Assembly: GCA_030531215.1 (NCBI GenBank) | Contig: JAUNNY010000007.1 | Span: forward strand, 1 to 48,008 | DNA length: 48,008 bases | Reading direction: 5' to 3' | Origin: Erysipelotrichaceae bacterium | GTDB lineage: Bacteria > Bacillota_I > Bacilli_A > Erysipelotrichales > Erysipelotrichaceae | Shown: positions 1 through 7,468 of the stretch, piece after piece | How the letters are laid out: each line of letters starts with the position of its first letter | Numbering within the stretch: the stretch's first letter is position 1 | Translations under genes and position numbers: made by a program | Notes under the pieces: model-generated | What the model was told of the DNA's origin: nothing | The model's input: only the letters and a program-made list of their open reading frames with translations | Databases searched by the model: none

Positions 1-9
1 ATAAAAAAT

Positions 10-40
10 AGCGTGGGAAAGCATAAAATGATTCCACGCT
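10..40. other. Hairpin of unknown role
   Basis: Bases 10-16 pair with 34-40 (AGCGTGG with CCACGCT). No T-run follows, so it is not a clear terminator. It may belong to a gene outside the window. Confidence 0.4.
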
Positions 41-71
41 AGAATTTATAGAGCCTTATAATTAACTAACT

Positions 72-100
72 AAGGCTATCGAGCAATCGATAGCCTTTTT
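72..100. terminator. Intrinsic terminator
   Basis: A perfect 10-bp stem (72-81 with 88-97, AAGGCTATCG) and a 6-nt loop run into TTTTT at 96-100. It probably ends a + strand transcript entering from the left edge. No gene is supported in 1-170. Confidence 0.8.
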
Positions 101-174
101 ATGTGATACCAAGTGATTTTTACACTAAATGAGCTATTTTATCAGGGGGGTTGTTGAACAATATAGTTAGATGA

Positions 175-426
175 TTGAAAATTGTCAGTAATATGGGTAG
201 AGGTAGATTTCTAAGAGATGATAGTTATCCTACAAAATTGTGGGGTGTATATGATCATCAGGTGAATGAATTATTAGAGAGATATAAATCTAAGACCACT
301 AAAGATAGGTCTTATCCTAAGATTTATAAATCTTTTGCGGCTGCTCAAAACTATATTGTTCATTATCTAAATAATGACTTTGAAAGATATGAAATTCGTG
401 AATATGTTCTAGCTAATCCTAAGTAG
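175..426 (+). CDS. Short hypothetical protein
   Basis: An 83-codon ORF whose product I do not recognise. It is soluble, charged and Tyr/Lys-rich, with no signal peptide, membrane segment or cysteine. The composition looks protein-like rather than random. The start is uncertain: TTG at 175 is the first codon after an in-frame TGA, and ATG at 193 would give 77 residues. Neither has a Shine-Dalgarno at normal distance; the G-run at 145-150 is too far away. The 3' end lies inside a terminator hairpin (401-442), which separates it from the next gene. It could be a remnant. Confidence 0.4.
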   Translation: MKIVSNMGRGRFLRDDSYPTKLWGVYDHQVNELLERYKSKTTKDRSYPKIYKSFAAAQNYIVHYLNNDFERYEIREYVLANPK

Positions 427-442
427 TTAGAACATATTTTTT
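401..442 (+). terminator. Terminator overlapping the end of the short ORF
   Basis: An 11-bp perfect stem (401-411 with 428-438) is followed by a T-run at 437-442. The left arm lies in the last codons of the ORF ending at 426. Confidence 0.65.
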
Positions 443-458
443 ATTGTATATTAGTAAT

Positions 459-1061
459 ATGAATAGAGAGGCTATTAGAAAGTATATTGTTTTTATTGTT
501 GGTACTTTTATTTTTGCATTTAGTATCAGTTTATCTAATAAGTCTTTGCTTGGTTGTAACTCAATGGCTACTTTAGTTACGGGTATTTATAAGAACTGTA
601 GACTTGATTATGGTACTTGTAACTTGTTGGTGGGGATTGTTGAGATTGTTGTTGGTTATATCTTTGATAAGAAGAATGTTACTGTGATGAGTCTTGTTGG
701 TTTGTTTTGTTGTTCATATCTTATTGATTTAGCTAACTTGATTGTTGTTGATACTGGTAATTTATTTATCAGGATTATTTATATGCTTGCTGGTACGGTT
801 TTATTTTGTCTTGGTTTGGCAATTCAACAGTATAGTAAGTGTGGATATGGTAATTTAGATTGTTTCTTATTTGGCTTAAAAAGGGCTTTTAGAGTGAATG
901 ACTATCATACTATTAAGTGGGTTGTGGATATCAGTTTTATTGTTGTTGGTTATTTGCTTGGGGCTGTTGTTGGTGTTGGTACTATTGTTATGTTTTTGTT
1001 TACAGGTTTATTAGTAGAGAATTTCTTAAAGTTATTGAATAAGACTAATATTATGAGGTGA
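459..1061 (+). CDS. YczE/YyaS-like integral membrane protein
   Basis: About 200 residues with five or so hydrophobic segments alternating with short polar loops. The layout resembles the YczE/YyaS/YitT-like membrane proteins of Bacillota; the function of that family is not well defined. ATG 459 is preferred over TTG 444 because translation from 459 begins with a basic leader (MNREAIRKY) directly before the first membrane helix. There is no ribosome binding site. A TATATT box at 447-452 sits just 6 nt upstream, so the message may be leaderless. The stop at 1059-1061 lies 2 nt before the start of the xanthine phosphoribosyltransferase gene, so the two are probably co-transcribed. A role in purine uptake is possible from this context only. 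Confidence 0.7.
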   Translation: MNREAIRKYIVFIVGTFIFAFSISLSNKSLLGCNSMATLVTGIYKNCRLDYGTCNLLVGIVEIVVGYIFDKKNVTVMSLVGLFCCSYLIDLANLIVVDTGNLFIRIIYMLAGTVLFCLGLAIQQYSKCGYGNLDCFLFGLKRAFRVNDYHTIKWVVDISFIVVGYLLGAVVGVGTIVMFLFTGLLVENFLKLLNKTNIMR

Positions 1062-1063
1062 TT

Positions 1064-1636
1064 ATGAAACTATTAGAAGAGATGATTATTAAGTATGGTA
1101 AGGTTTATCCTAATGATGTCTTGAAGATTGATTCTTTTTTGAATCATCAGATAGATATTAAGTTAATGTTTGAGATTGGTAAGGAGTTTAAAAGGATCTT
1201 TAATGATTGTAAGCCTGATAAGATTTTAACTATTGAGGCTAGTGGTATTGGTATTGCAACTGCTGTTTCTACATACTTTGATTATTGTCCTGTTGTATTT
1301 GCTAAGAAAGATAGGGCTTTGAATATGTTTAATGAAACTTATCAATCTAAAGAGATATCTTATACTAGAGGTTCTACAAAGCTCATAGAGGTCTCTAGAG
1401 AGTATTTAAGTGAGAATGATAATATCTTAATCATTGATGACTTTTTGGCTAATGGCGAGGCTTTAAATAGCTTACTTGATATATGCAGACAAGCTAAGTG
1501 TAATGTCTTGGGTTGTGGTATTGTTGTATGTAAAACATATCAACCTGGATTGAAGCGTATAGAAAAACTAGGCTATAGAGTTGAGTGTCTAGCCAAGATT
1601 AAATCAATGGATAATGGAGAAATATATTTTGAATGA
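1064..1636 (+). CDS. xpt: Xanthine phosphoribosyltransferase
   Basis: Converts xanthine and PRPP to XMP in cytosolic purine salvage. The N-terminus (MKLLEEMIIKYG, then KIDSFLNHQID) matches the Bacillus-type Xpt opening. The PRPP-binding loop ILIIDDFLANGEAL lies at residues 121-134. Its 190 residues are the usual length. ATG 1064 is chosen over GTG 1058 because GAGGTGA lies just upstream and the Xpt N-terminus begins there. That ribosome binding site overlaps the stop of the membrane protein gene, implying translational coupling. I looked for a purine riboswitch upstream and did not see one. Confidence 0.9.
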   Translation: MKLLEEMIIKYGKVYPNDVLKIDSFLNHQIDIKLMFEIGKEFKRIFNDCKPDKILTIEASGIGIATAVSTYFDYCPVVFAKKDRALNMFNETYQSKEISYTRGSTKLIEVSREYLSENDNILIIDDFLANGEALNSLLDICRQAKCNVLGCGIVVCKTYQPGLKRIEKLGYRVECLAKIKSMDNGEIYFE

Positions 1637-1639
1637 ATT

Positions 1640-1660
1640 AGATAATAATATATTATCTTT
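1640..1660. terminator. Weak AT-only terminator candidate after xpt
   Basis: A perfect 8-bp stem (1640-1647 with 1651-1658) has a 3-nt loop and only a short T-run. It lies between the convergent xpt and MATE genes. All pairs but one are A-T, so stability is modest. Confidence 0.4.
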
Positions 1661-1679
1661 AAATTAAAATTTTGAGATA

Positions 1680-3443
1680 TTATAACGTTATCGTTAATAC
1701 ATTCATGCCGAATGTTGATTGATAGTTCATTGTTTTAGCTATCTTAGATACCATTCTGATGCCAATGTTCTTACATGGATCTTCTGGGTTATACATCTTT
1801 AATTTAGTATGAGGATCAAATGGTACGCAATTGTCTTTTAATCTTATTGTGAATTGTTCATCTTTATACATTACGAATACGTCAATGACGTATTTTTTAT
1901 TTTGTTTTCCTTTAGTGAAACCATGTTCTACTATATTAGCAGCCATCTCTTCTATGCATAGACCACACATATTACTTCTTTTCTTATCTGCACCTTTAGC
2001 TAGGGCAAAGTTAGTAACTTTTTCCGAGATGTTTGTTACTTCATTTATTGTATTAATTGTAATAGCGATCTTATCTTCATCTTTGATACCGAAGTTATTA
2101 TCTAACATCAAGATATCTTCTATTGATGTAGGTATCTTCTTATTCTTGAATGTGCAGATAAGCATTATTAGTAATGTGATACAAATTTCCGCAACGTAGT
2201 AACAAGACCATACACCATTGATACCCATAAAGCTTGAGAAGATATAGACAGTAGATAATGGGAAGATGATACATGTGAATACTAATAAAACATTATCTAG
2301 TTTAACTTTACCTAGACTTTGATATGTATTAGTTATTACTACTGGTAAGATATTTAGTGGCATAGCTACTGCATAATATCTTAATAGTGTAGCTACATAG
2401 TCTATTAAATCAGCTTGTGTACCAAATATGATAGCAATATATTTTGCACAACCAAAGTACAGAATAATTCTAATTAAAGTTAATGCTTCACCAAAGATGA
2501 ATGCAAATTTAAATAAAGTTTTTAGAGAAGTTTTATCTTGTTCGCCATAGGCAACAGAAGAAAGCATTGCAACAACCCCACCTAAACCAATAGCTACCGC
2601 ATCAAATGGTAAAGAGCTTGAGCCCATTACTGATAATGCTGCAGCAGCTTTAGTACCATCAATTGAAGTTGCAACATTATTGATAACTGTATTTCTAGTT
2701 GCGTATAGTAATTCTGTTAAAGCACTTGGGAAGCCTAATATAGCAATCGTTTTAATTAAAGATAAATCAAGACTTATGTGTTTTTCATATTTCATCAAAT
2801 TATCTTTCTTGATGAATAAGAAGGCAATGAATAATAAAGCAAGATACACAGATATTGAAGAAGCTAAACCTACACCAAATACGCCGCCTTTAATTACAAA
2901 GACATTTATTAAACCAAAGATACAGTTTAAGATAGCGATTAATAATGTTCCTACAAAAGCCATCTTAGATTCATTACCCATTTGTAAGAAAACCATCAAG
3001 ACTGGAATCACTAAAGTTGGAACTATACCTACAGCTAAGCCTCTAATATATGTTGAAGTAGTTTCTATGGTTTCTCCAGCTGCACCAAACAAACTTGCTA
3101 ATGGTGTTGAGAACAACAAACACACAGCTGTAAAGATAATACCTAGGACAGTTATTATTTTTATGGCAATAGTAAAAATCTTGTTGATCTTATCAACTTC
3201 GCCTCTTCCTAGACATCTACCACAGAGGATTCTTGCCCCGCCAGCAACAATTACTGATGTTGCACTAAACACTTTTGATAGGGGAGTGGCTAGTCCTATT
3301 GCTGCCATAGAGGCAACATCTAAGTAATTTCCAACAATCAAACCATTGATGATGGCAGATAGTCCAGAAGTAATTACTGAGAAAAATTGGGCAGGCCATA
3401 GCTCAATAAAGAGCTGCTTAACGATTGTGTATTCATTCTTCAT
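1680..3443 (-). CDS. MATE-family transporter fused to a histidine-kinase-type ATPase domain
   Basis: Residues 1-445 form a MATE-type multidrug or metabolite exporter, with an opening like LWPAQFFSVITSGLS and about twelve membrane segments. Residues 457-587 are a cytoplasmic GHKL ATPase domain of the RsbW/anti-sigma type. Its N-box is CIEEMAANIVEHGF (E508/E509, N513), the next box RLKDNCVPFDP (about 534-544), then NIGIRMVSKIAKTMNY. MATE proteins are usually about 450 residues, so the tail is an added domain. The start is supported by AGGTGATT upstream and TATAAT-like boxes shared with the divergent ceramidase-like gene. The ATPase domain could gate transport or act on a partner; this is inference. 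Confidence 0.88.
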   Translation of the reverse strand: MKNEYTIVKQLFIELWPAQFFSVITSGLSAIINGLIVGNYLDVASMAAIGLATPLSKVFSATSVIVAGGARILCGRCLGRGEVDKINKIFTIAIKIITVLGIIFTAVCLLFSTPLASLFGAAGETIETTSTYIRGLAVGIVPTLVIPVLMVFLQMGNESKMAFVGTLLIAILNCIFGLINVFVIKGGVFGVGLASSISVYLALLFIAFLFIKKDNLMKYEKHISLDLSLIKTIAILGFPSALTELLYATRNTVINNVATSIDGTKAAAALSVMGSSSLPFDAVAIGLGGVVAMLSSVAYGEQDKTSLKTLFKFAFIFGEALTLIRIILYFGCAKYIAIIFGTQADLIDYVATLLRYYAVAMPLNILPVVITNTYQSLGKVKLDNVLLVFTCIIFPLSTVYIFSSFMGINGVWSCYYVAEICITLLIMLICTFKNKKIPTSIEDILMLDNNFGIKDEDKIAITINTINEVTNISEKVTNFALAKGADKKRSNMCGLCIEEMAANIVEHGFTKGKQNKKYVIDVFVMYKDEQFTIRLKDNCVPFDPHTKLKMYNPEDPCKNIGIRMVSKIAKTMNYQSTFGMNVLTITL

Positions 3444-3494
3444 AATTAATCACCTATAATTAAATTATACAATTATACGGAAGGATTAGTAATT

Positions 3495-4661
3495 ATGAAG
3501 TACTCATTCAAGAAAATTAATATCGAAGCACCATTTCCTACTACCCAATGTGGTCATTCATGCCAAGTAGAAGAATTATTTGATTATCATGATCATTTAT
3601 ATTGTAGATGTCTTGGTTTAAAGGATGATAATAATTGGATTATTCATCTTTCAATGGATTTATTAGGTTTTGATTATAATCATCGTAATATGTTACAAGA
3701 CAAATTAAGACAATATTATCATGATGATAATTTACATCTAATCACTTCAACAACGCATACTCATTACGCTAATAGTGTTAGAACTAATAAGTATGTTGAT
3801 TATTTATGTGAACTATTAGAAAAAGAAATAGTAAAGATGGAATATGTTGATAAAGAAAATGTTACAACTACTTATCAAAGATTCCATAGTACTGCCGTAG
3901 GCAAATCTAGAATCTCAGGATATGAAACTAATAATGAATATCTATGTTTGATTAGATTCTATGAGTCTGATAATAATTTCTTGAATATTGTTTACAACAA
4001 TTGTCATCCAACAATACTACAAGCTAATGTTCCATACTTCTCTAGTGAATATCCAGGTTATGTCTTGAAGAAATTAGAAGATACTTATGCAGGCGTTGAT
4101 TTCACTTTCTTACAAGGTGCAGCTGGTGATATATCTTCTAGATTTGTAAGAGATGGTCAAGACTATGAGGCTTTAAGCAAACTTGGTGATAATTTAACTA
4201 AAGAAGTTATTGATCTTATGAATGTTGAAGTTAGTAAGGTTCCATTTAGTATTTCATATAACGAGATTATAGTTCCATACGTTCATGAATTTACCCCAAT
4301 CGATTTATCTAATCTTCCAGAGAATTTATCAGATAGAGAAAAAGAAACAATCGAGATTGGTTCAAAAGAAAGAGTTAAACTAAAAGCTGCTGCTGAAAAA
4401 GATCCTAATAGATTAGCTAAATGTGGCTTAGTAGTAGGTTTAAATATAGGCAGTGTAAAACTAGTCTTCTTCTCTAATGAAATCTTCTCTGAATATATGA
4501 ACTATCTAGATTTAGATAAAGAGATCTTAGTAAGTTATTCTAATGGTTATGGTCCATATGTCTTACCAATAGATTTCAATCATGTGACATATGAAATGTT
4601 TACTGATACTTTAACTAGAGATACTAAAGTTAAGATAGTTGAAGCATTAAAAAATATTTAA
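3495..4661 (+). CDS. Neutral/alkaline ceramidase-like hydrolase
   Basis: A 388-residue protein resembling the N-terminal domain of neutral/alkaline non-lysosomal ceramidases. The family cleaves the amide bond of ceramides with a zinc centre. Visible counterparts are TTHTHYANSV (zinc histidines), QGAAGDISSRF, and SNGYGPYVLP near the C-terminus. It is much shorter than classical neutral ceramidases of about 650 residues and has no signal peptide, so it would be cytoplasmic and may act on another amide or ester. The start ATG has GGAAGGA 8 nt upstream. It is transcribed divergently from the MATE fusion. Confidence 0.7.
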   Translation: MKYSFKKINIEAPFPTTQCGHSCQVEELFDYHDHLYCRCLGLKDDNNWIIHLSMDLLGFDYNHRNMLQDKLRQYYHDDNLHLITSTTHTHYANSVRTNKYVDYLCELLEKEIVKMEYVDKENVTTTYQRFHSTAVGKSRISGYETNNEYLCLIRFYESDNNFLNIVYNNCHPTILQANVPYFSSEYPGYVLKKLEDTYAGVDFTFLQGAAGDISSRFVRDGQDYEALSKLGDNLTKEVIDLMNVEVSKVPFSISYNEIIVPYVHEFTPIDLSNLPENLSDREKETIEIGSKERVKLKAAAEKDPNRLAKCGLVVGLNIGSVKLVFFSNEIFSEYMNYLDLDKEILVSYSNGYGPYVLPIDFNHVTYEMFTDTLTRDTKVKIVEALKNI

Positions 4662-4673
4662 TTGATATATATT

Positions 4674-4705
4674 ACTAAAAAAAGAGGAGTTCCTCTTTTT
4701 TTAGT
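4674..4705. terminator. Bidirectional terminator
   Basis: A perfect 15-bp inverted repeat (4674-4688 with 4691-4705) has an A-run on the left and a T-run on the right. It serves the convergent ceramidase-like and M3 peptidase genes and overlaps the stop codon of the latter. Confidence 0.88.
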
Positions 4706-6413
4706 CATAATAATATCCGTAAACAGCGTCAATATATACTAGAGCAGTTTCAATAACTTCTCTACCATAATCTTCATCATTGAATGGAACTAGTCCAACA
4801 TCTTCAATGGTATCGAAATAGTTCTTTTCATAAGCGTTTGATTTAACTAAATTTTCCCAAATCTCAGCGCCTTTATCGAAGTCTTGAATAGCTTCGTACC
4901 ATATTTGTAGAGCAGTATAGAATGATACACCATAACTCATATAGTACATTGGTGAATCAAAGTTGTGAGTAGTAAATATCCAGAAGTATTCACTTTGATA
5001 GAAGTTATATTCTAGTGATATTTCTTCAAACTTTTGATTTATTTCTTCTAATGTTATATCAGGGTTTTCATATATGTATCTTTGCCAATCATCATATATA
5101 CAAGCCATTGTAATTGAATATAACATCTCTAGGATATTGTTTGAACATAGATAATCATATTCATCACCAAATAGTTCACTAGCTTTTTCACCGAATAATA
5201 ATTCTGAACCAGATGAGTGTATTTCCATCAAATCATAGACACCGTGACCAACTATAGGATTTGGATTGATTCCATAGAAGCTATTGTATAGATGACCAAA
5301 TTCATGAGCTAGAGTGAAGTAGTCAGAGTAATCACCTAGTAGATTGATGAAGATGTATCCGGCTTTTTTAGTTGATAGAGTTATCATGTATGAACCATTA
5401 TATCTATCATCTGATTTATCTATTGAATGGATTTTTTCATCTAGGAATATATCGAAATGTTTTCCTGCATCTTCTGATATTTGATACATTATGTCCTTAG
5501 TATTTGTCAATAATTGTTCTTTACTAACATCTAGTTCAACATTTCTATCAAATGAGTAAATATAGAAATCTATATAGCCTCCATACTCTTTCATTAGTGC
5601 TTTTAGATTATCTAGTTCTTTAATATCATAATCTCTACAATATATTTCTTTATCCGCATATTCCGCATAATTATCATAGCCATTTAGTTTGGCGATGTTG
5701 TCCCTTATTTTTAGTAGTTGAATAAATATTTCACCACAGTCTTTATTGTAGGCGCTGACGCAATCAATATATCCTTGATAGAAGGCATCGTAGTCTTCTT
5801 CAAATAATTGATCAGCTTCTTGCGACAACAAGAATTCGTAAGTATATGTTTCGCCATTAACTACACATGTATATTTATCAAGTGATGTTGATAGAGTGTT
5901 ATATTCTTGTATTAAATCATTTTCTTGTTTAGATAGATCTAATTCTTCTTGAGTTTTTTCTTTGTAGTCGACATAGGCTTGATAACTAGTGTCATTATTG
6001 ATGTATGCTTTAAATTCTTCGCTTACTTTTGACTCAGTTAATTCGTGAGCTGTTGTCGCTAAGTAATTCATTACTTTTTCGCATACTTCTTCAATATATG
6101 AATTTTCTTTTGTTAGGGCTTCATCATTTACATTTTCACAGTATTTGACATATGCTACTGCAGATAGCTCATCTACTTTTAAGGCTTCATCATATAGACT
6201 TTGATATAGTTGCTTATCAAATATCCCGTTATTTGCCTTTTCCAACAAGTCATTACATCTTTGTTCATAGTCTCCTATTTCGTAGTGTTCATATTCACGT
6301 AGACCATAGTCAGCTTGAACTTGTTCCTCGTTATTTATATCTTCGCTTTTCTTTGTACAGCCTATAAGCAAGAACAAACATAAAATTGTTGTTAATAATT
6401 TTCTAATATTCAT
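4701..6413 (-). CDS. M3-family oligopeptidase lipoprotein
   Basis: A surface-anchored zinc oligopeptidase of the M3/PepF type. The N-terminus is a lipoprotein signal with lipobox LLIGC (lipidated Cys19), and the zinc motif HEFGH lies at about residues 370-374. A downstream glutamate (about 397, in MEIHSSGSE) fits the third ligand. It is about 570 residues, near the family's 560-600. An upstream in-frame ATG at 6425 would add four residues. I prefer 6413 because the intervening GGAG lies 6 nt before it and the extended -10 at 6433-6438 would start transcription at about the upstream ATG. It probably trims peptides outside the membrane. Confidence 0.88.
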   Translation of the reverse strand: MNIRKLLTTILCLFLLIGCTKKSEDINNEEQVQADYGLREYEHYEIGDYEQRCNDLLEKANNGIFDKQLYQSLYDEALKVDELSAVAYVKYCENVNDEALTKENSYIEEVCEKVMNYLATTAHELTESKVSEEFKAYINNDTSYQAYVDYKEKTQEELDLSKQENDLIQEYNTLSTSLDKYTCVVNGETYTYEFLLSQEADQLFEEDYDAFYQGYIDCVSAYNKDCGEIFIQLLKIRDNIAKLNGYDNYAEYADKEIYCRDYDIKELDNLKALMKEYGGYIDFYIYSFDRNVELDVSKEQLLTNTKDIMYQISEDAGKHFDIFLDEKIHSIDKSDDRYNGSYMITLSTKKAGYIFINLLGDYSDYFTLAHEFGHLYNSFYGINPNPIVGHGVYDLMEIHSSGSELLFGEKASELFGDEYDYLCSNNILEMLYSITMACIYDDWQRYIYENPDITLEEINQKFEEISLEYNFYQSEYFWIFTTHNFDSPMYYMSYGVSFYTALQIWYEAIQDFDKGAEIWENLVKSNAYEKNYFDTIEDVGLVPFNDEDYGREVIETALVYIDAVYGYYYD

Positions 6414-6432
6414 TTTTTTCTCCATGTTTAAT

Positions 6433-6457
6433 ATTATAACAATATTTTTGTTATTAT
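6433..6457. promoter_or_regulatory. Divergent pair of extended -10 promoters
   Basis: On the minus strand TGTTATAAT places its -10 at 6433-6438. On the plus strand TGTTATTAT places its -10 at 6452-6457. Both have the extended TGN element. The minus start point falls just before the peptidase ribosome binding site, and the plus start point falls on or beside ATG 6464. Confidence 0.6.
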
Positions 6458-6463
6458 ATGATT

Positions 6464-7306
6464 ATGAAGCCTGTTGAATATTACGTTTATCAGTTTCCTC
6501 AACTTACACTAGTTCCTAAAGAAGGTATAAGTACAACAGATGAATATAAGAATATTGCTTTAAGAGGTATTTTTCCTGAAGACTTAACTTTTCCTATGGA
6601 TATTTCTAATGAAGAGGAATTGATTAAGGTTGACACTCCTATTGGTGAAGTTGAAACAATCTATTTACCTATTAGAGAGGTATTTGAAAGATTTGCGATA
6701 TGTTTGGCTTATCGATGTGAGCCAACATTAATTCCTAAGACTACTGGTGCTATGTATATTAGTGGTATCAATTGTTGGCGCAAGATATATGATCATCAAA
6801 CTGAATTTTTAAAGAGCCATAGTGAAGATGAATGGGATGAGGAATTCAATCGTTTTGTTTCAGATAAGAATAACTACAAAGGCATCGTCTTGTTGATATC
6901 TAAGGGTAACTACTCATATTGTGATAATGAATTTGTGGGTTTTGGTAAAGATGAGTGGTTGGCAATATCTAAAAATATACGTATCTATCATGAGATAACT
7001 CACGCTATTTGTCGTAAGATGTTTCCTGATCATGTAGATGCTATTAGAGATGAAGTATTAGCTGATAGTATTGGTGTCTATTATGCCTTAAATAGATTTG
7101 ATTCATTGTTGATTAAGAAGTTTTTGGGTACTGAAGGGGATACATATAGACAAGGTGGAAGATTACAAAACTATAGTGAAGATGTAGATAAGGATATGAA
7201 ATATGTTAATAGCTTATTAGTTAAGTTAGATGACTATTTTAAAACTTGCGGTAATTTAAAGCCTTTTGATGCCTTATTAGATATTGAAAACAAATATATT
7301 AAATAA
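6464..7306 (+). CDS. Uncharacterised HExxH zinc-metallopeptidase-like protein
   Basis: A 280-residue cytoplasmic protein I do not recognise by family. Near its middle it carries YHEITHAICRKMF, a HExxH zinc motif (H176, E177, H180), followed 17 residues later by DEVLADSIG, where E197 is a plausible third ligand. This is a gluzincin-like arrangement. There is no signal peptide or membrane segment. ATG 6464 is preferred over ATG 6458; neither has a ribosome binding site. An extended -10 ends at 6457, so the mRNA is probably leaderless. It is divergent from a peptidase lipoprotein with 50 bp between starts. Substrate unknown. Confidence 0.7.
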   Translation: MKPVEYYVYQFPQLTLVPKEGISTTDEYKNIALRGIFPEDLTFPMDISNEEELIKVDTPIGEVETIYLPIREVFERFAICLAYRCEPTLIPKTTGAMYISGINCWRKIYDHQTEFLKSHSEDEWDEEFNRFVSDKNNYKGIVLLISKGNYSYCDNEFVGFGKDEWLAISKNIRIYHEITHAICRKMFPDHVDAIRDEVLADSIGVYYALNRFDSLLIKKFLGTEGDTYRQGGRLQNYSEDVDKDMKYVNSLLVKLDDYFKTCGNLKPFDALLDIENKYIK

Positions 7307-7323
7307 TATAGATATTAATAATG

Positions 7324-7362
7324 AAAAAACATGTAAATTATGAAAATTTTACATGTTTTTTT
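7324..7362. terminator. Terminator after the HExxH gene
   Basis: A 14-bp perfect stem (7324-7337 with 7348-7361) and 10-nt loop end in seven T. Confidence 0.85.
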
Positions 7363-7389
7363 CATAAAATTTCCGGGAAATTATAATTG

Positions 7390-7401
7390 TTGAAATTTCA
7401 A
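7390..7401. promoter_or_regulatory. Upstream MarR-type operator candidate
   Basis: A perfect 12-bp palindrome TTGAAATTTCAA. Its centre lies 33 bp, about three helical turns, upstream of the centre of the second copy, so both would face the same side of the DNA. Confidence 0.6.
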
Positions 7402-7420
7402 TCATTTTTTTGAGCATAAT

Positions 7421-7436
7421 AGTTGAAATGTCAACT
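7421..7436. promoter_or_regulatory. Promoter-proximal MarR-type operator candidate
   Basis: AGTTGAAATGTCAACT, with six-base half-sites AGTTGA and TCAACT and an imperfect centre. It shares TTGAAATKTCAA with the upstream copy and covers the -35 box, as expected for a repressor site. Confidence 0.65.
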
Positions 7437-7450
7437 TTTTAGAATATAAT
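7423..7450 (+). promoter_or_regulatory. Promoter of the nrdG-nrdD operon
   Basis: A -35 TTGAAA (7423-7428) and -10 TATAAT (7445-7450) are 16 bp apart, 18 bp before the start codon at 7469. The -35 lies inside the palindrome. Confidence 0.7.
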
Positions 7451-7468
7451 AATCTTACAAGGTAAATT

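Noticed and set aside
1-458. Purine riboswitch ahead of the xpt operon
   Set aside because: I could not find the conserved loop and core sequences in the leader region.
1831-2199. Open frame antisense to the MATE fusion
   Set aside because: Lies wholly inside a gene with clear motifs on the other strand; no ribosome binding site.
2680-3327. 215-codon open frame antisense to the MATE gene
   Set aside because: Shadow of hydrophobic codons; composition does not look like a protein and there is no start signal.
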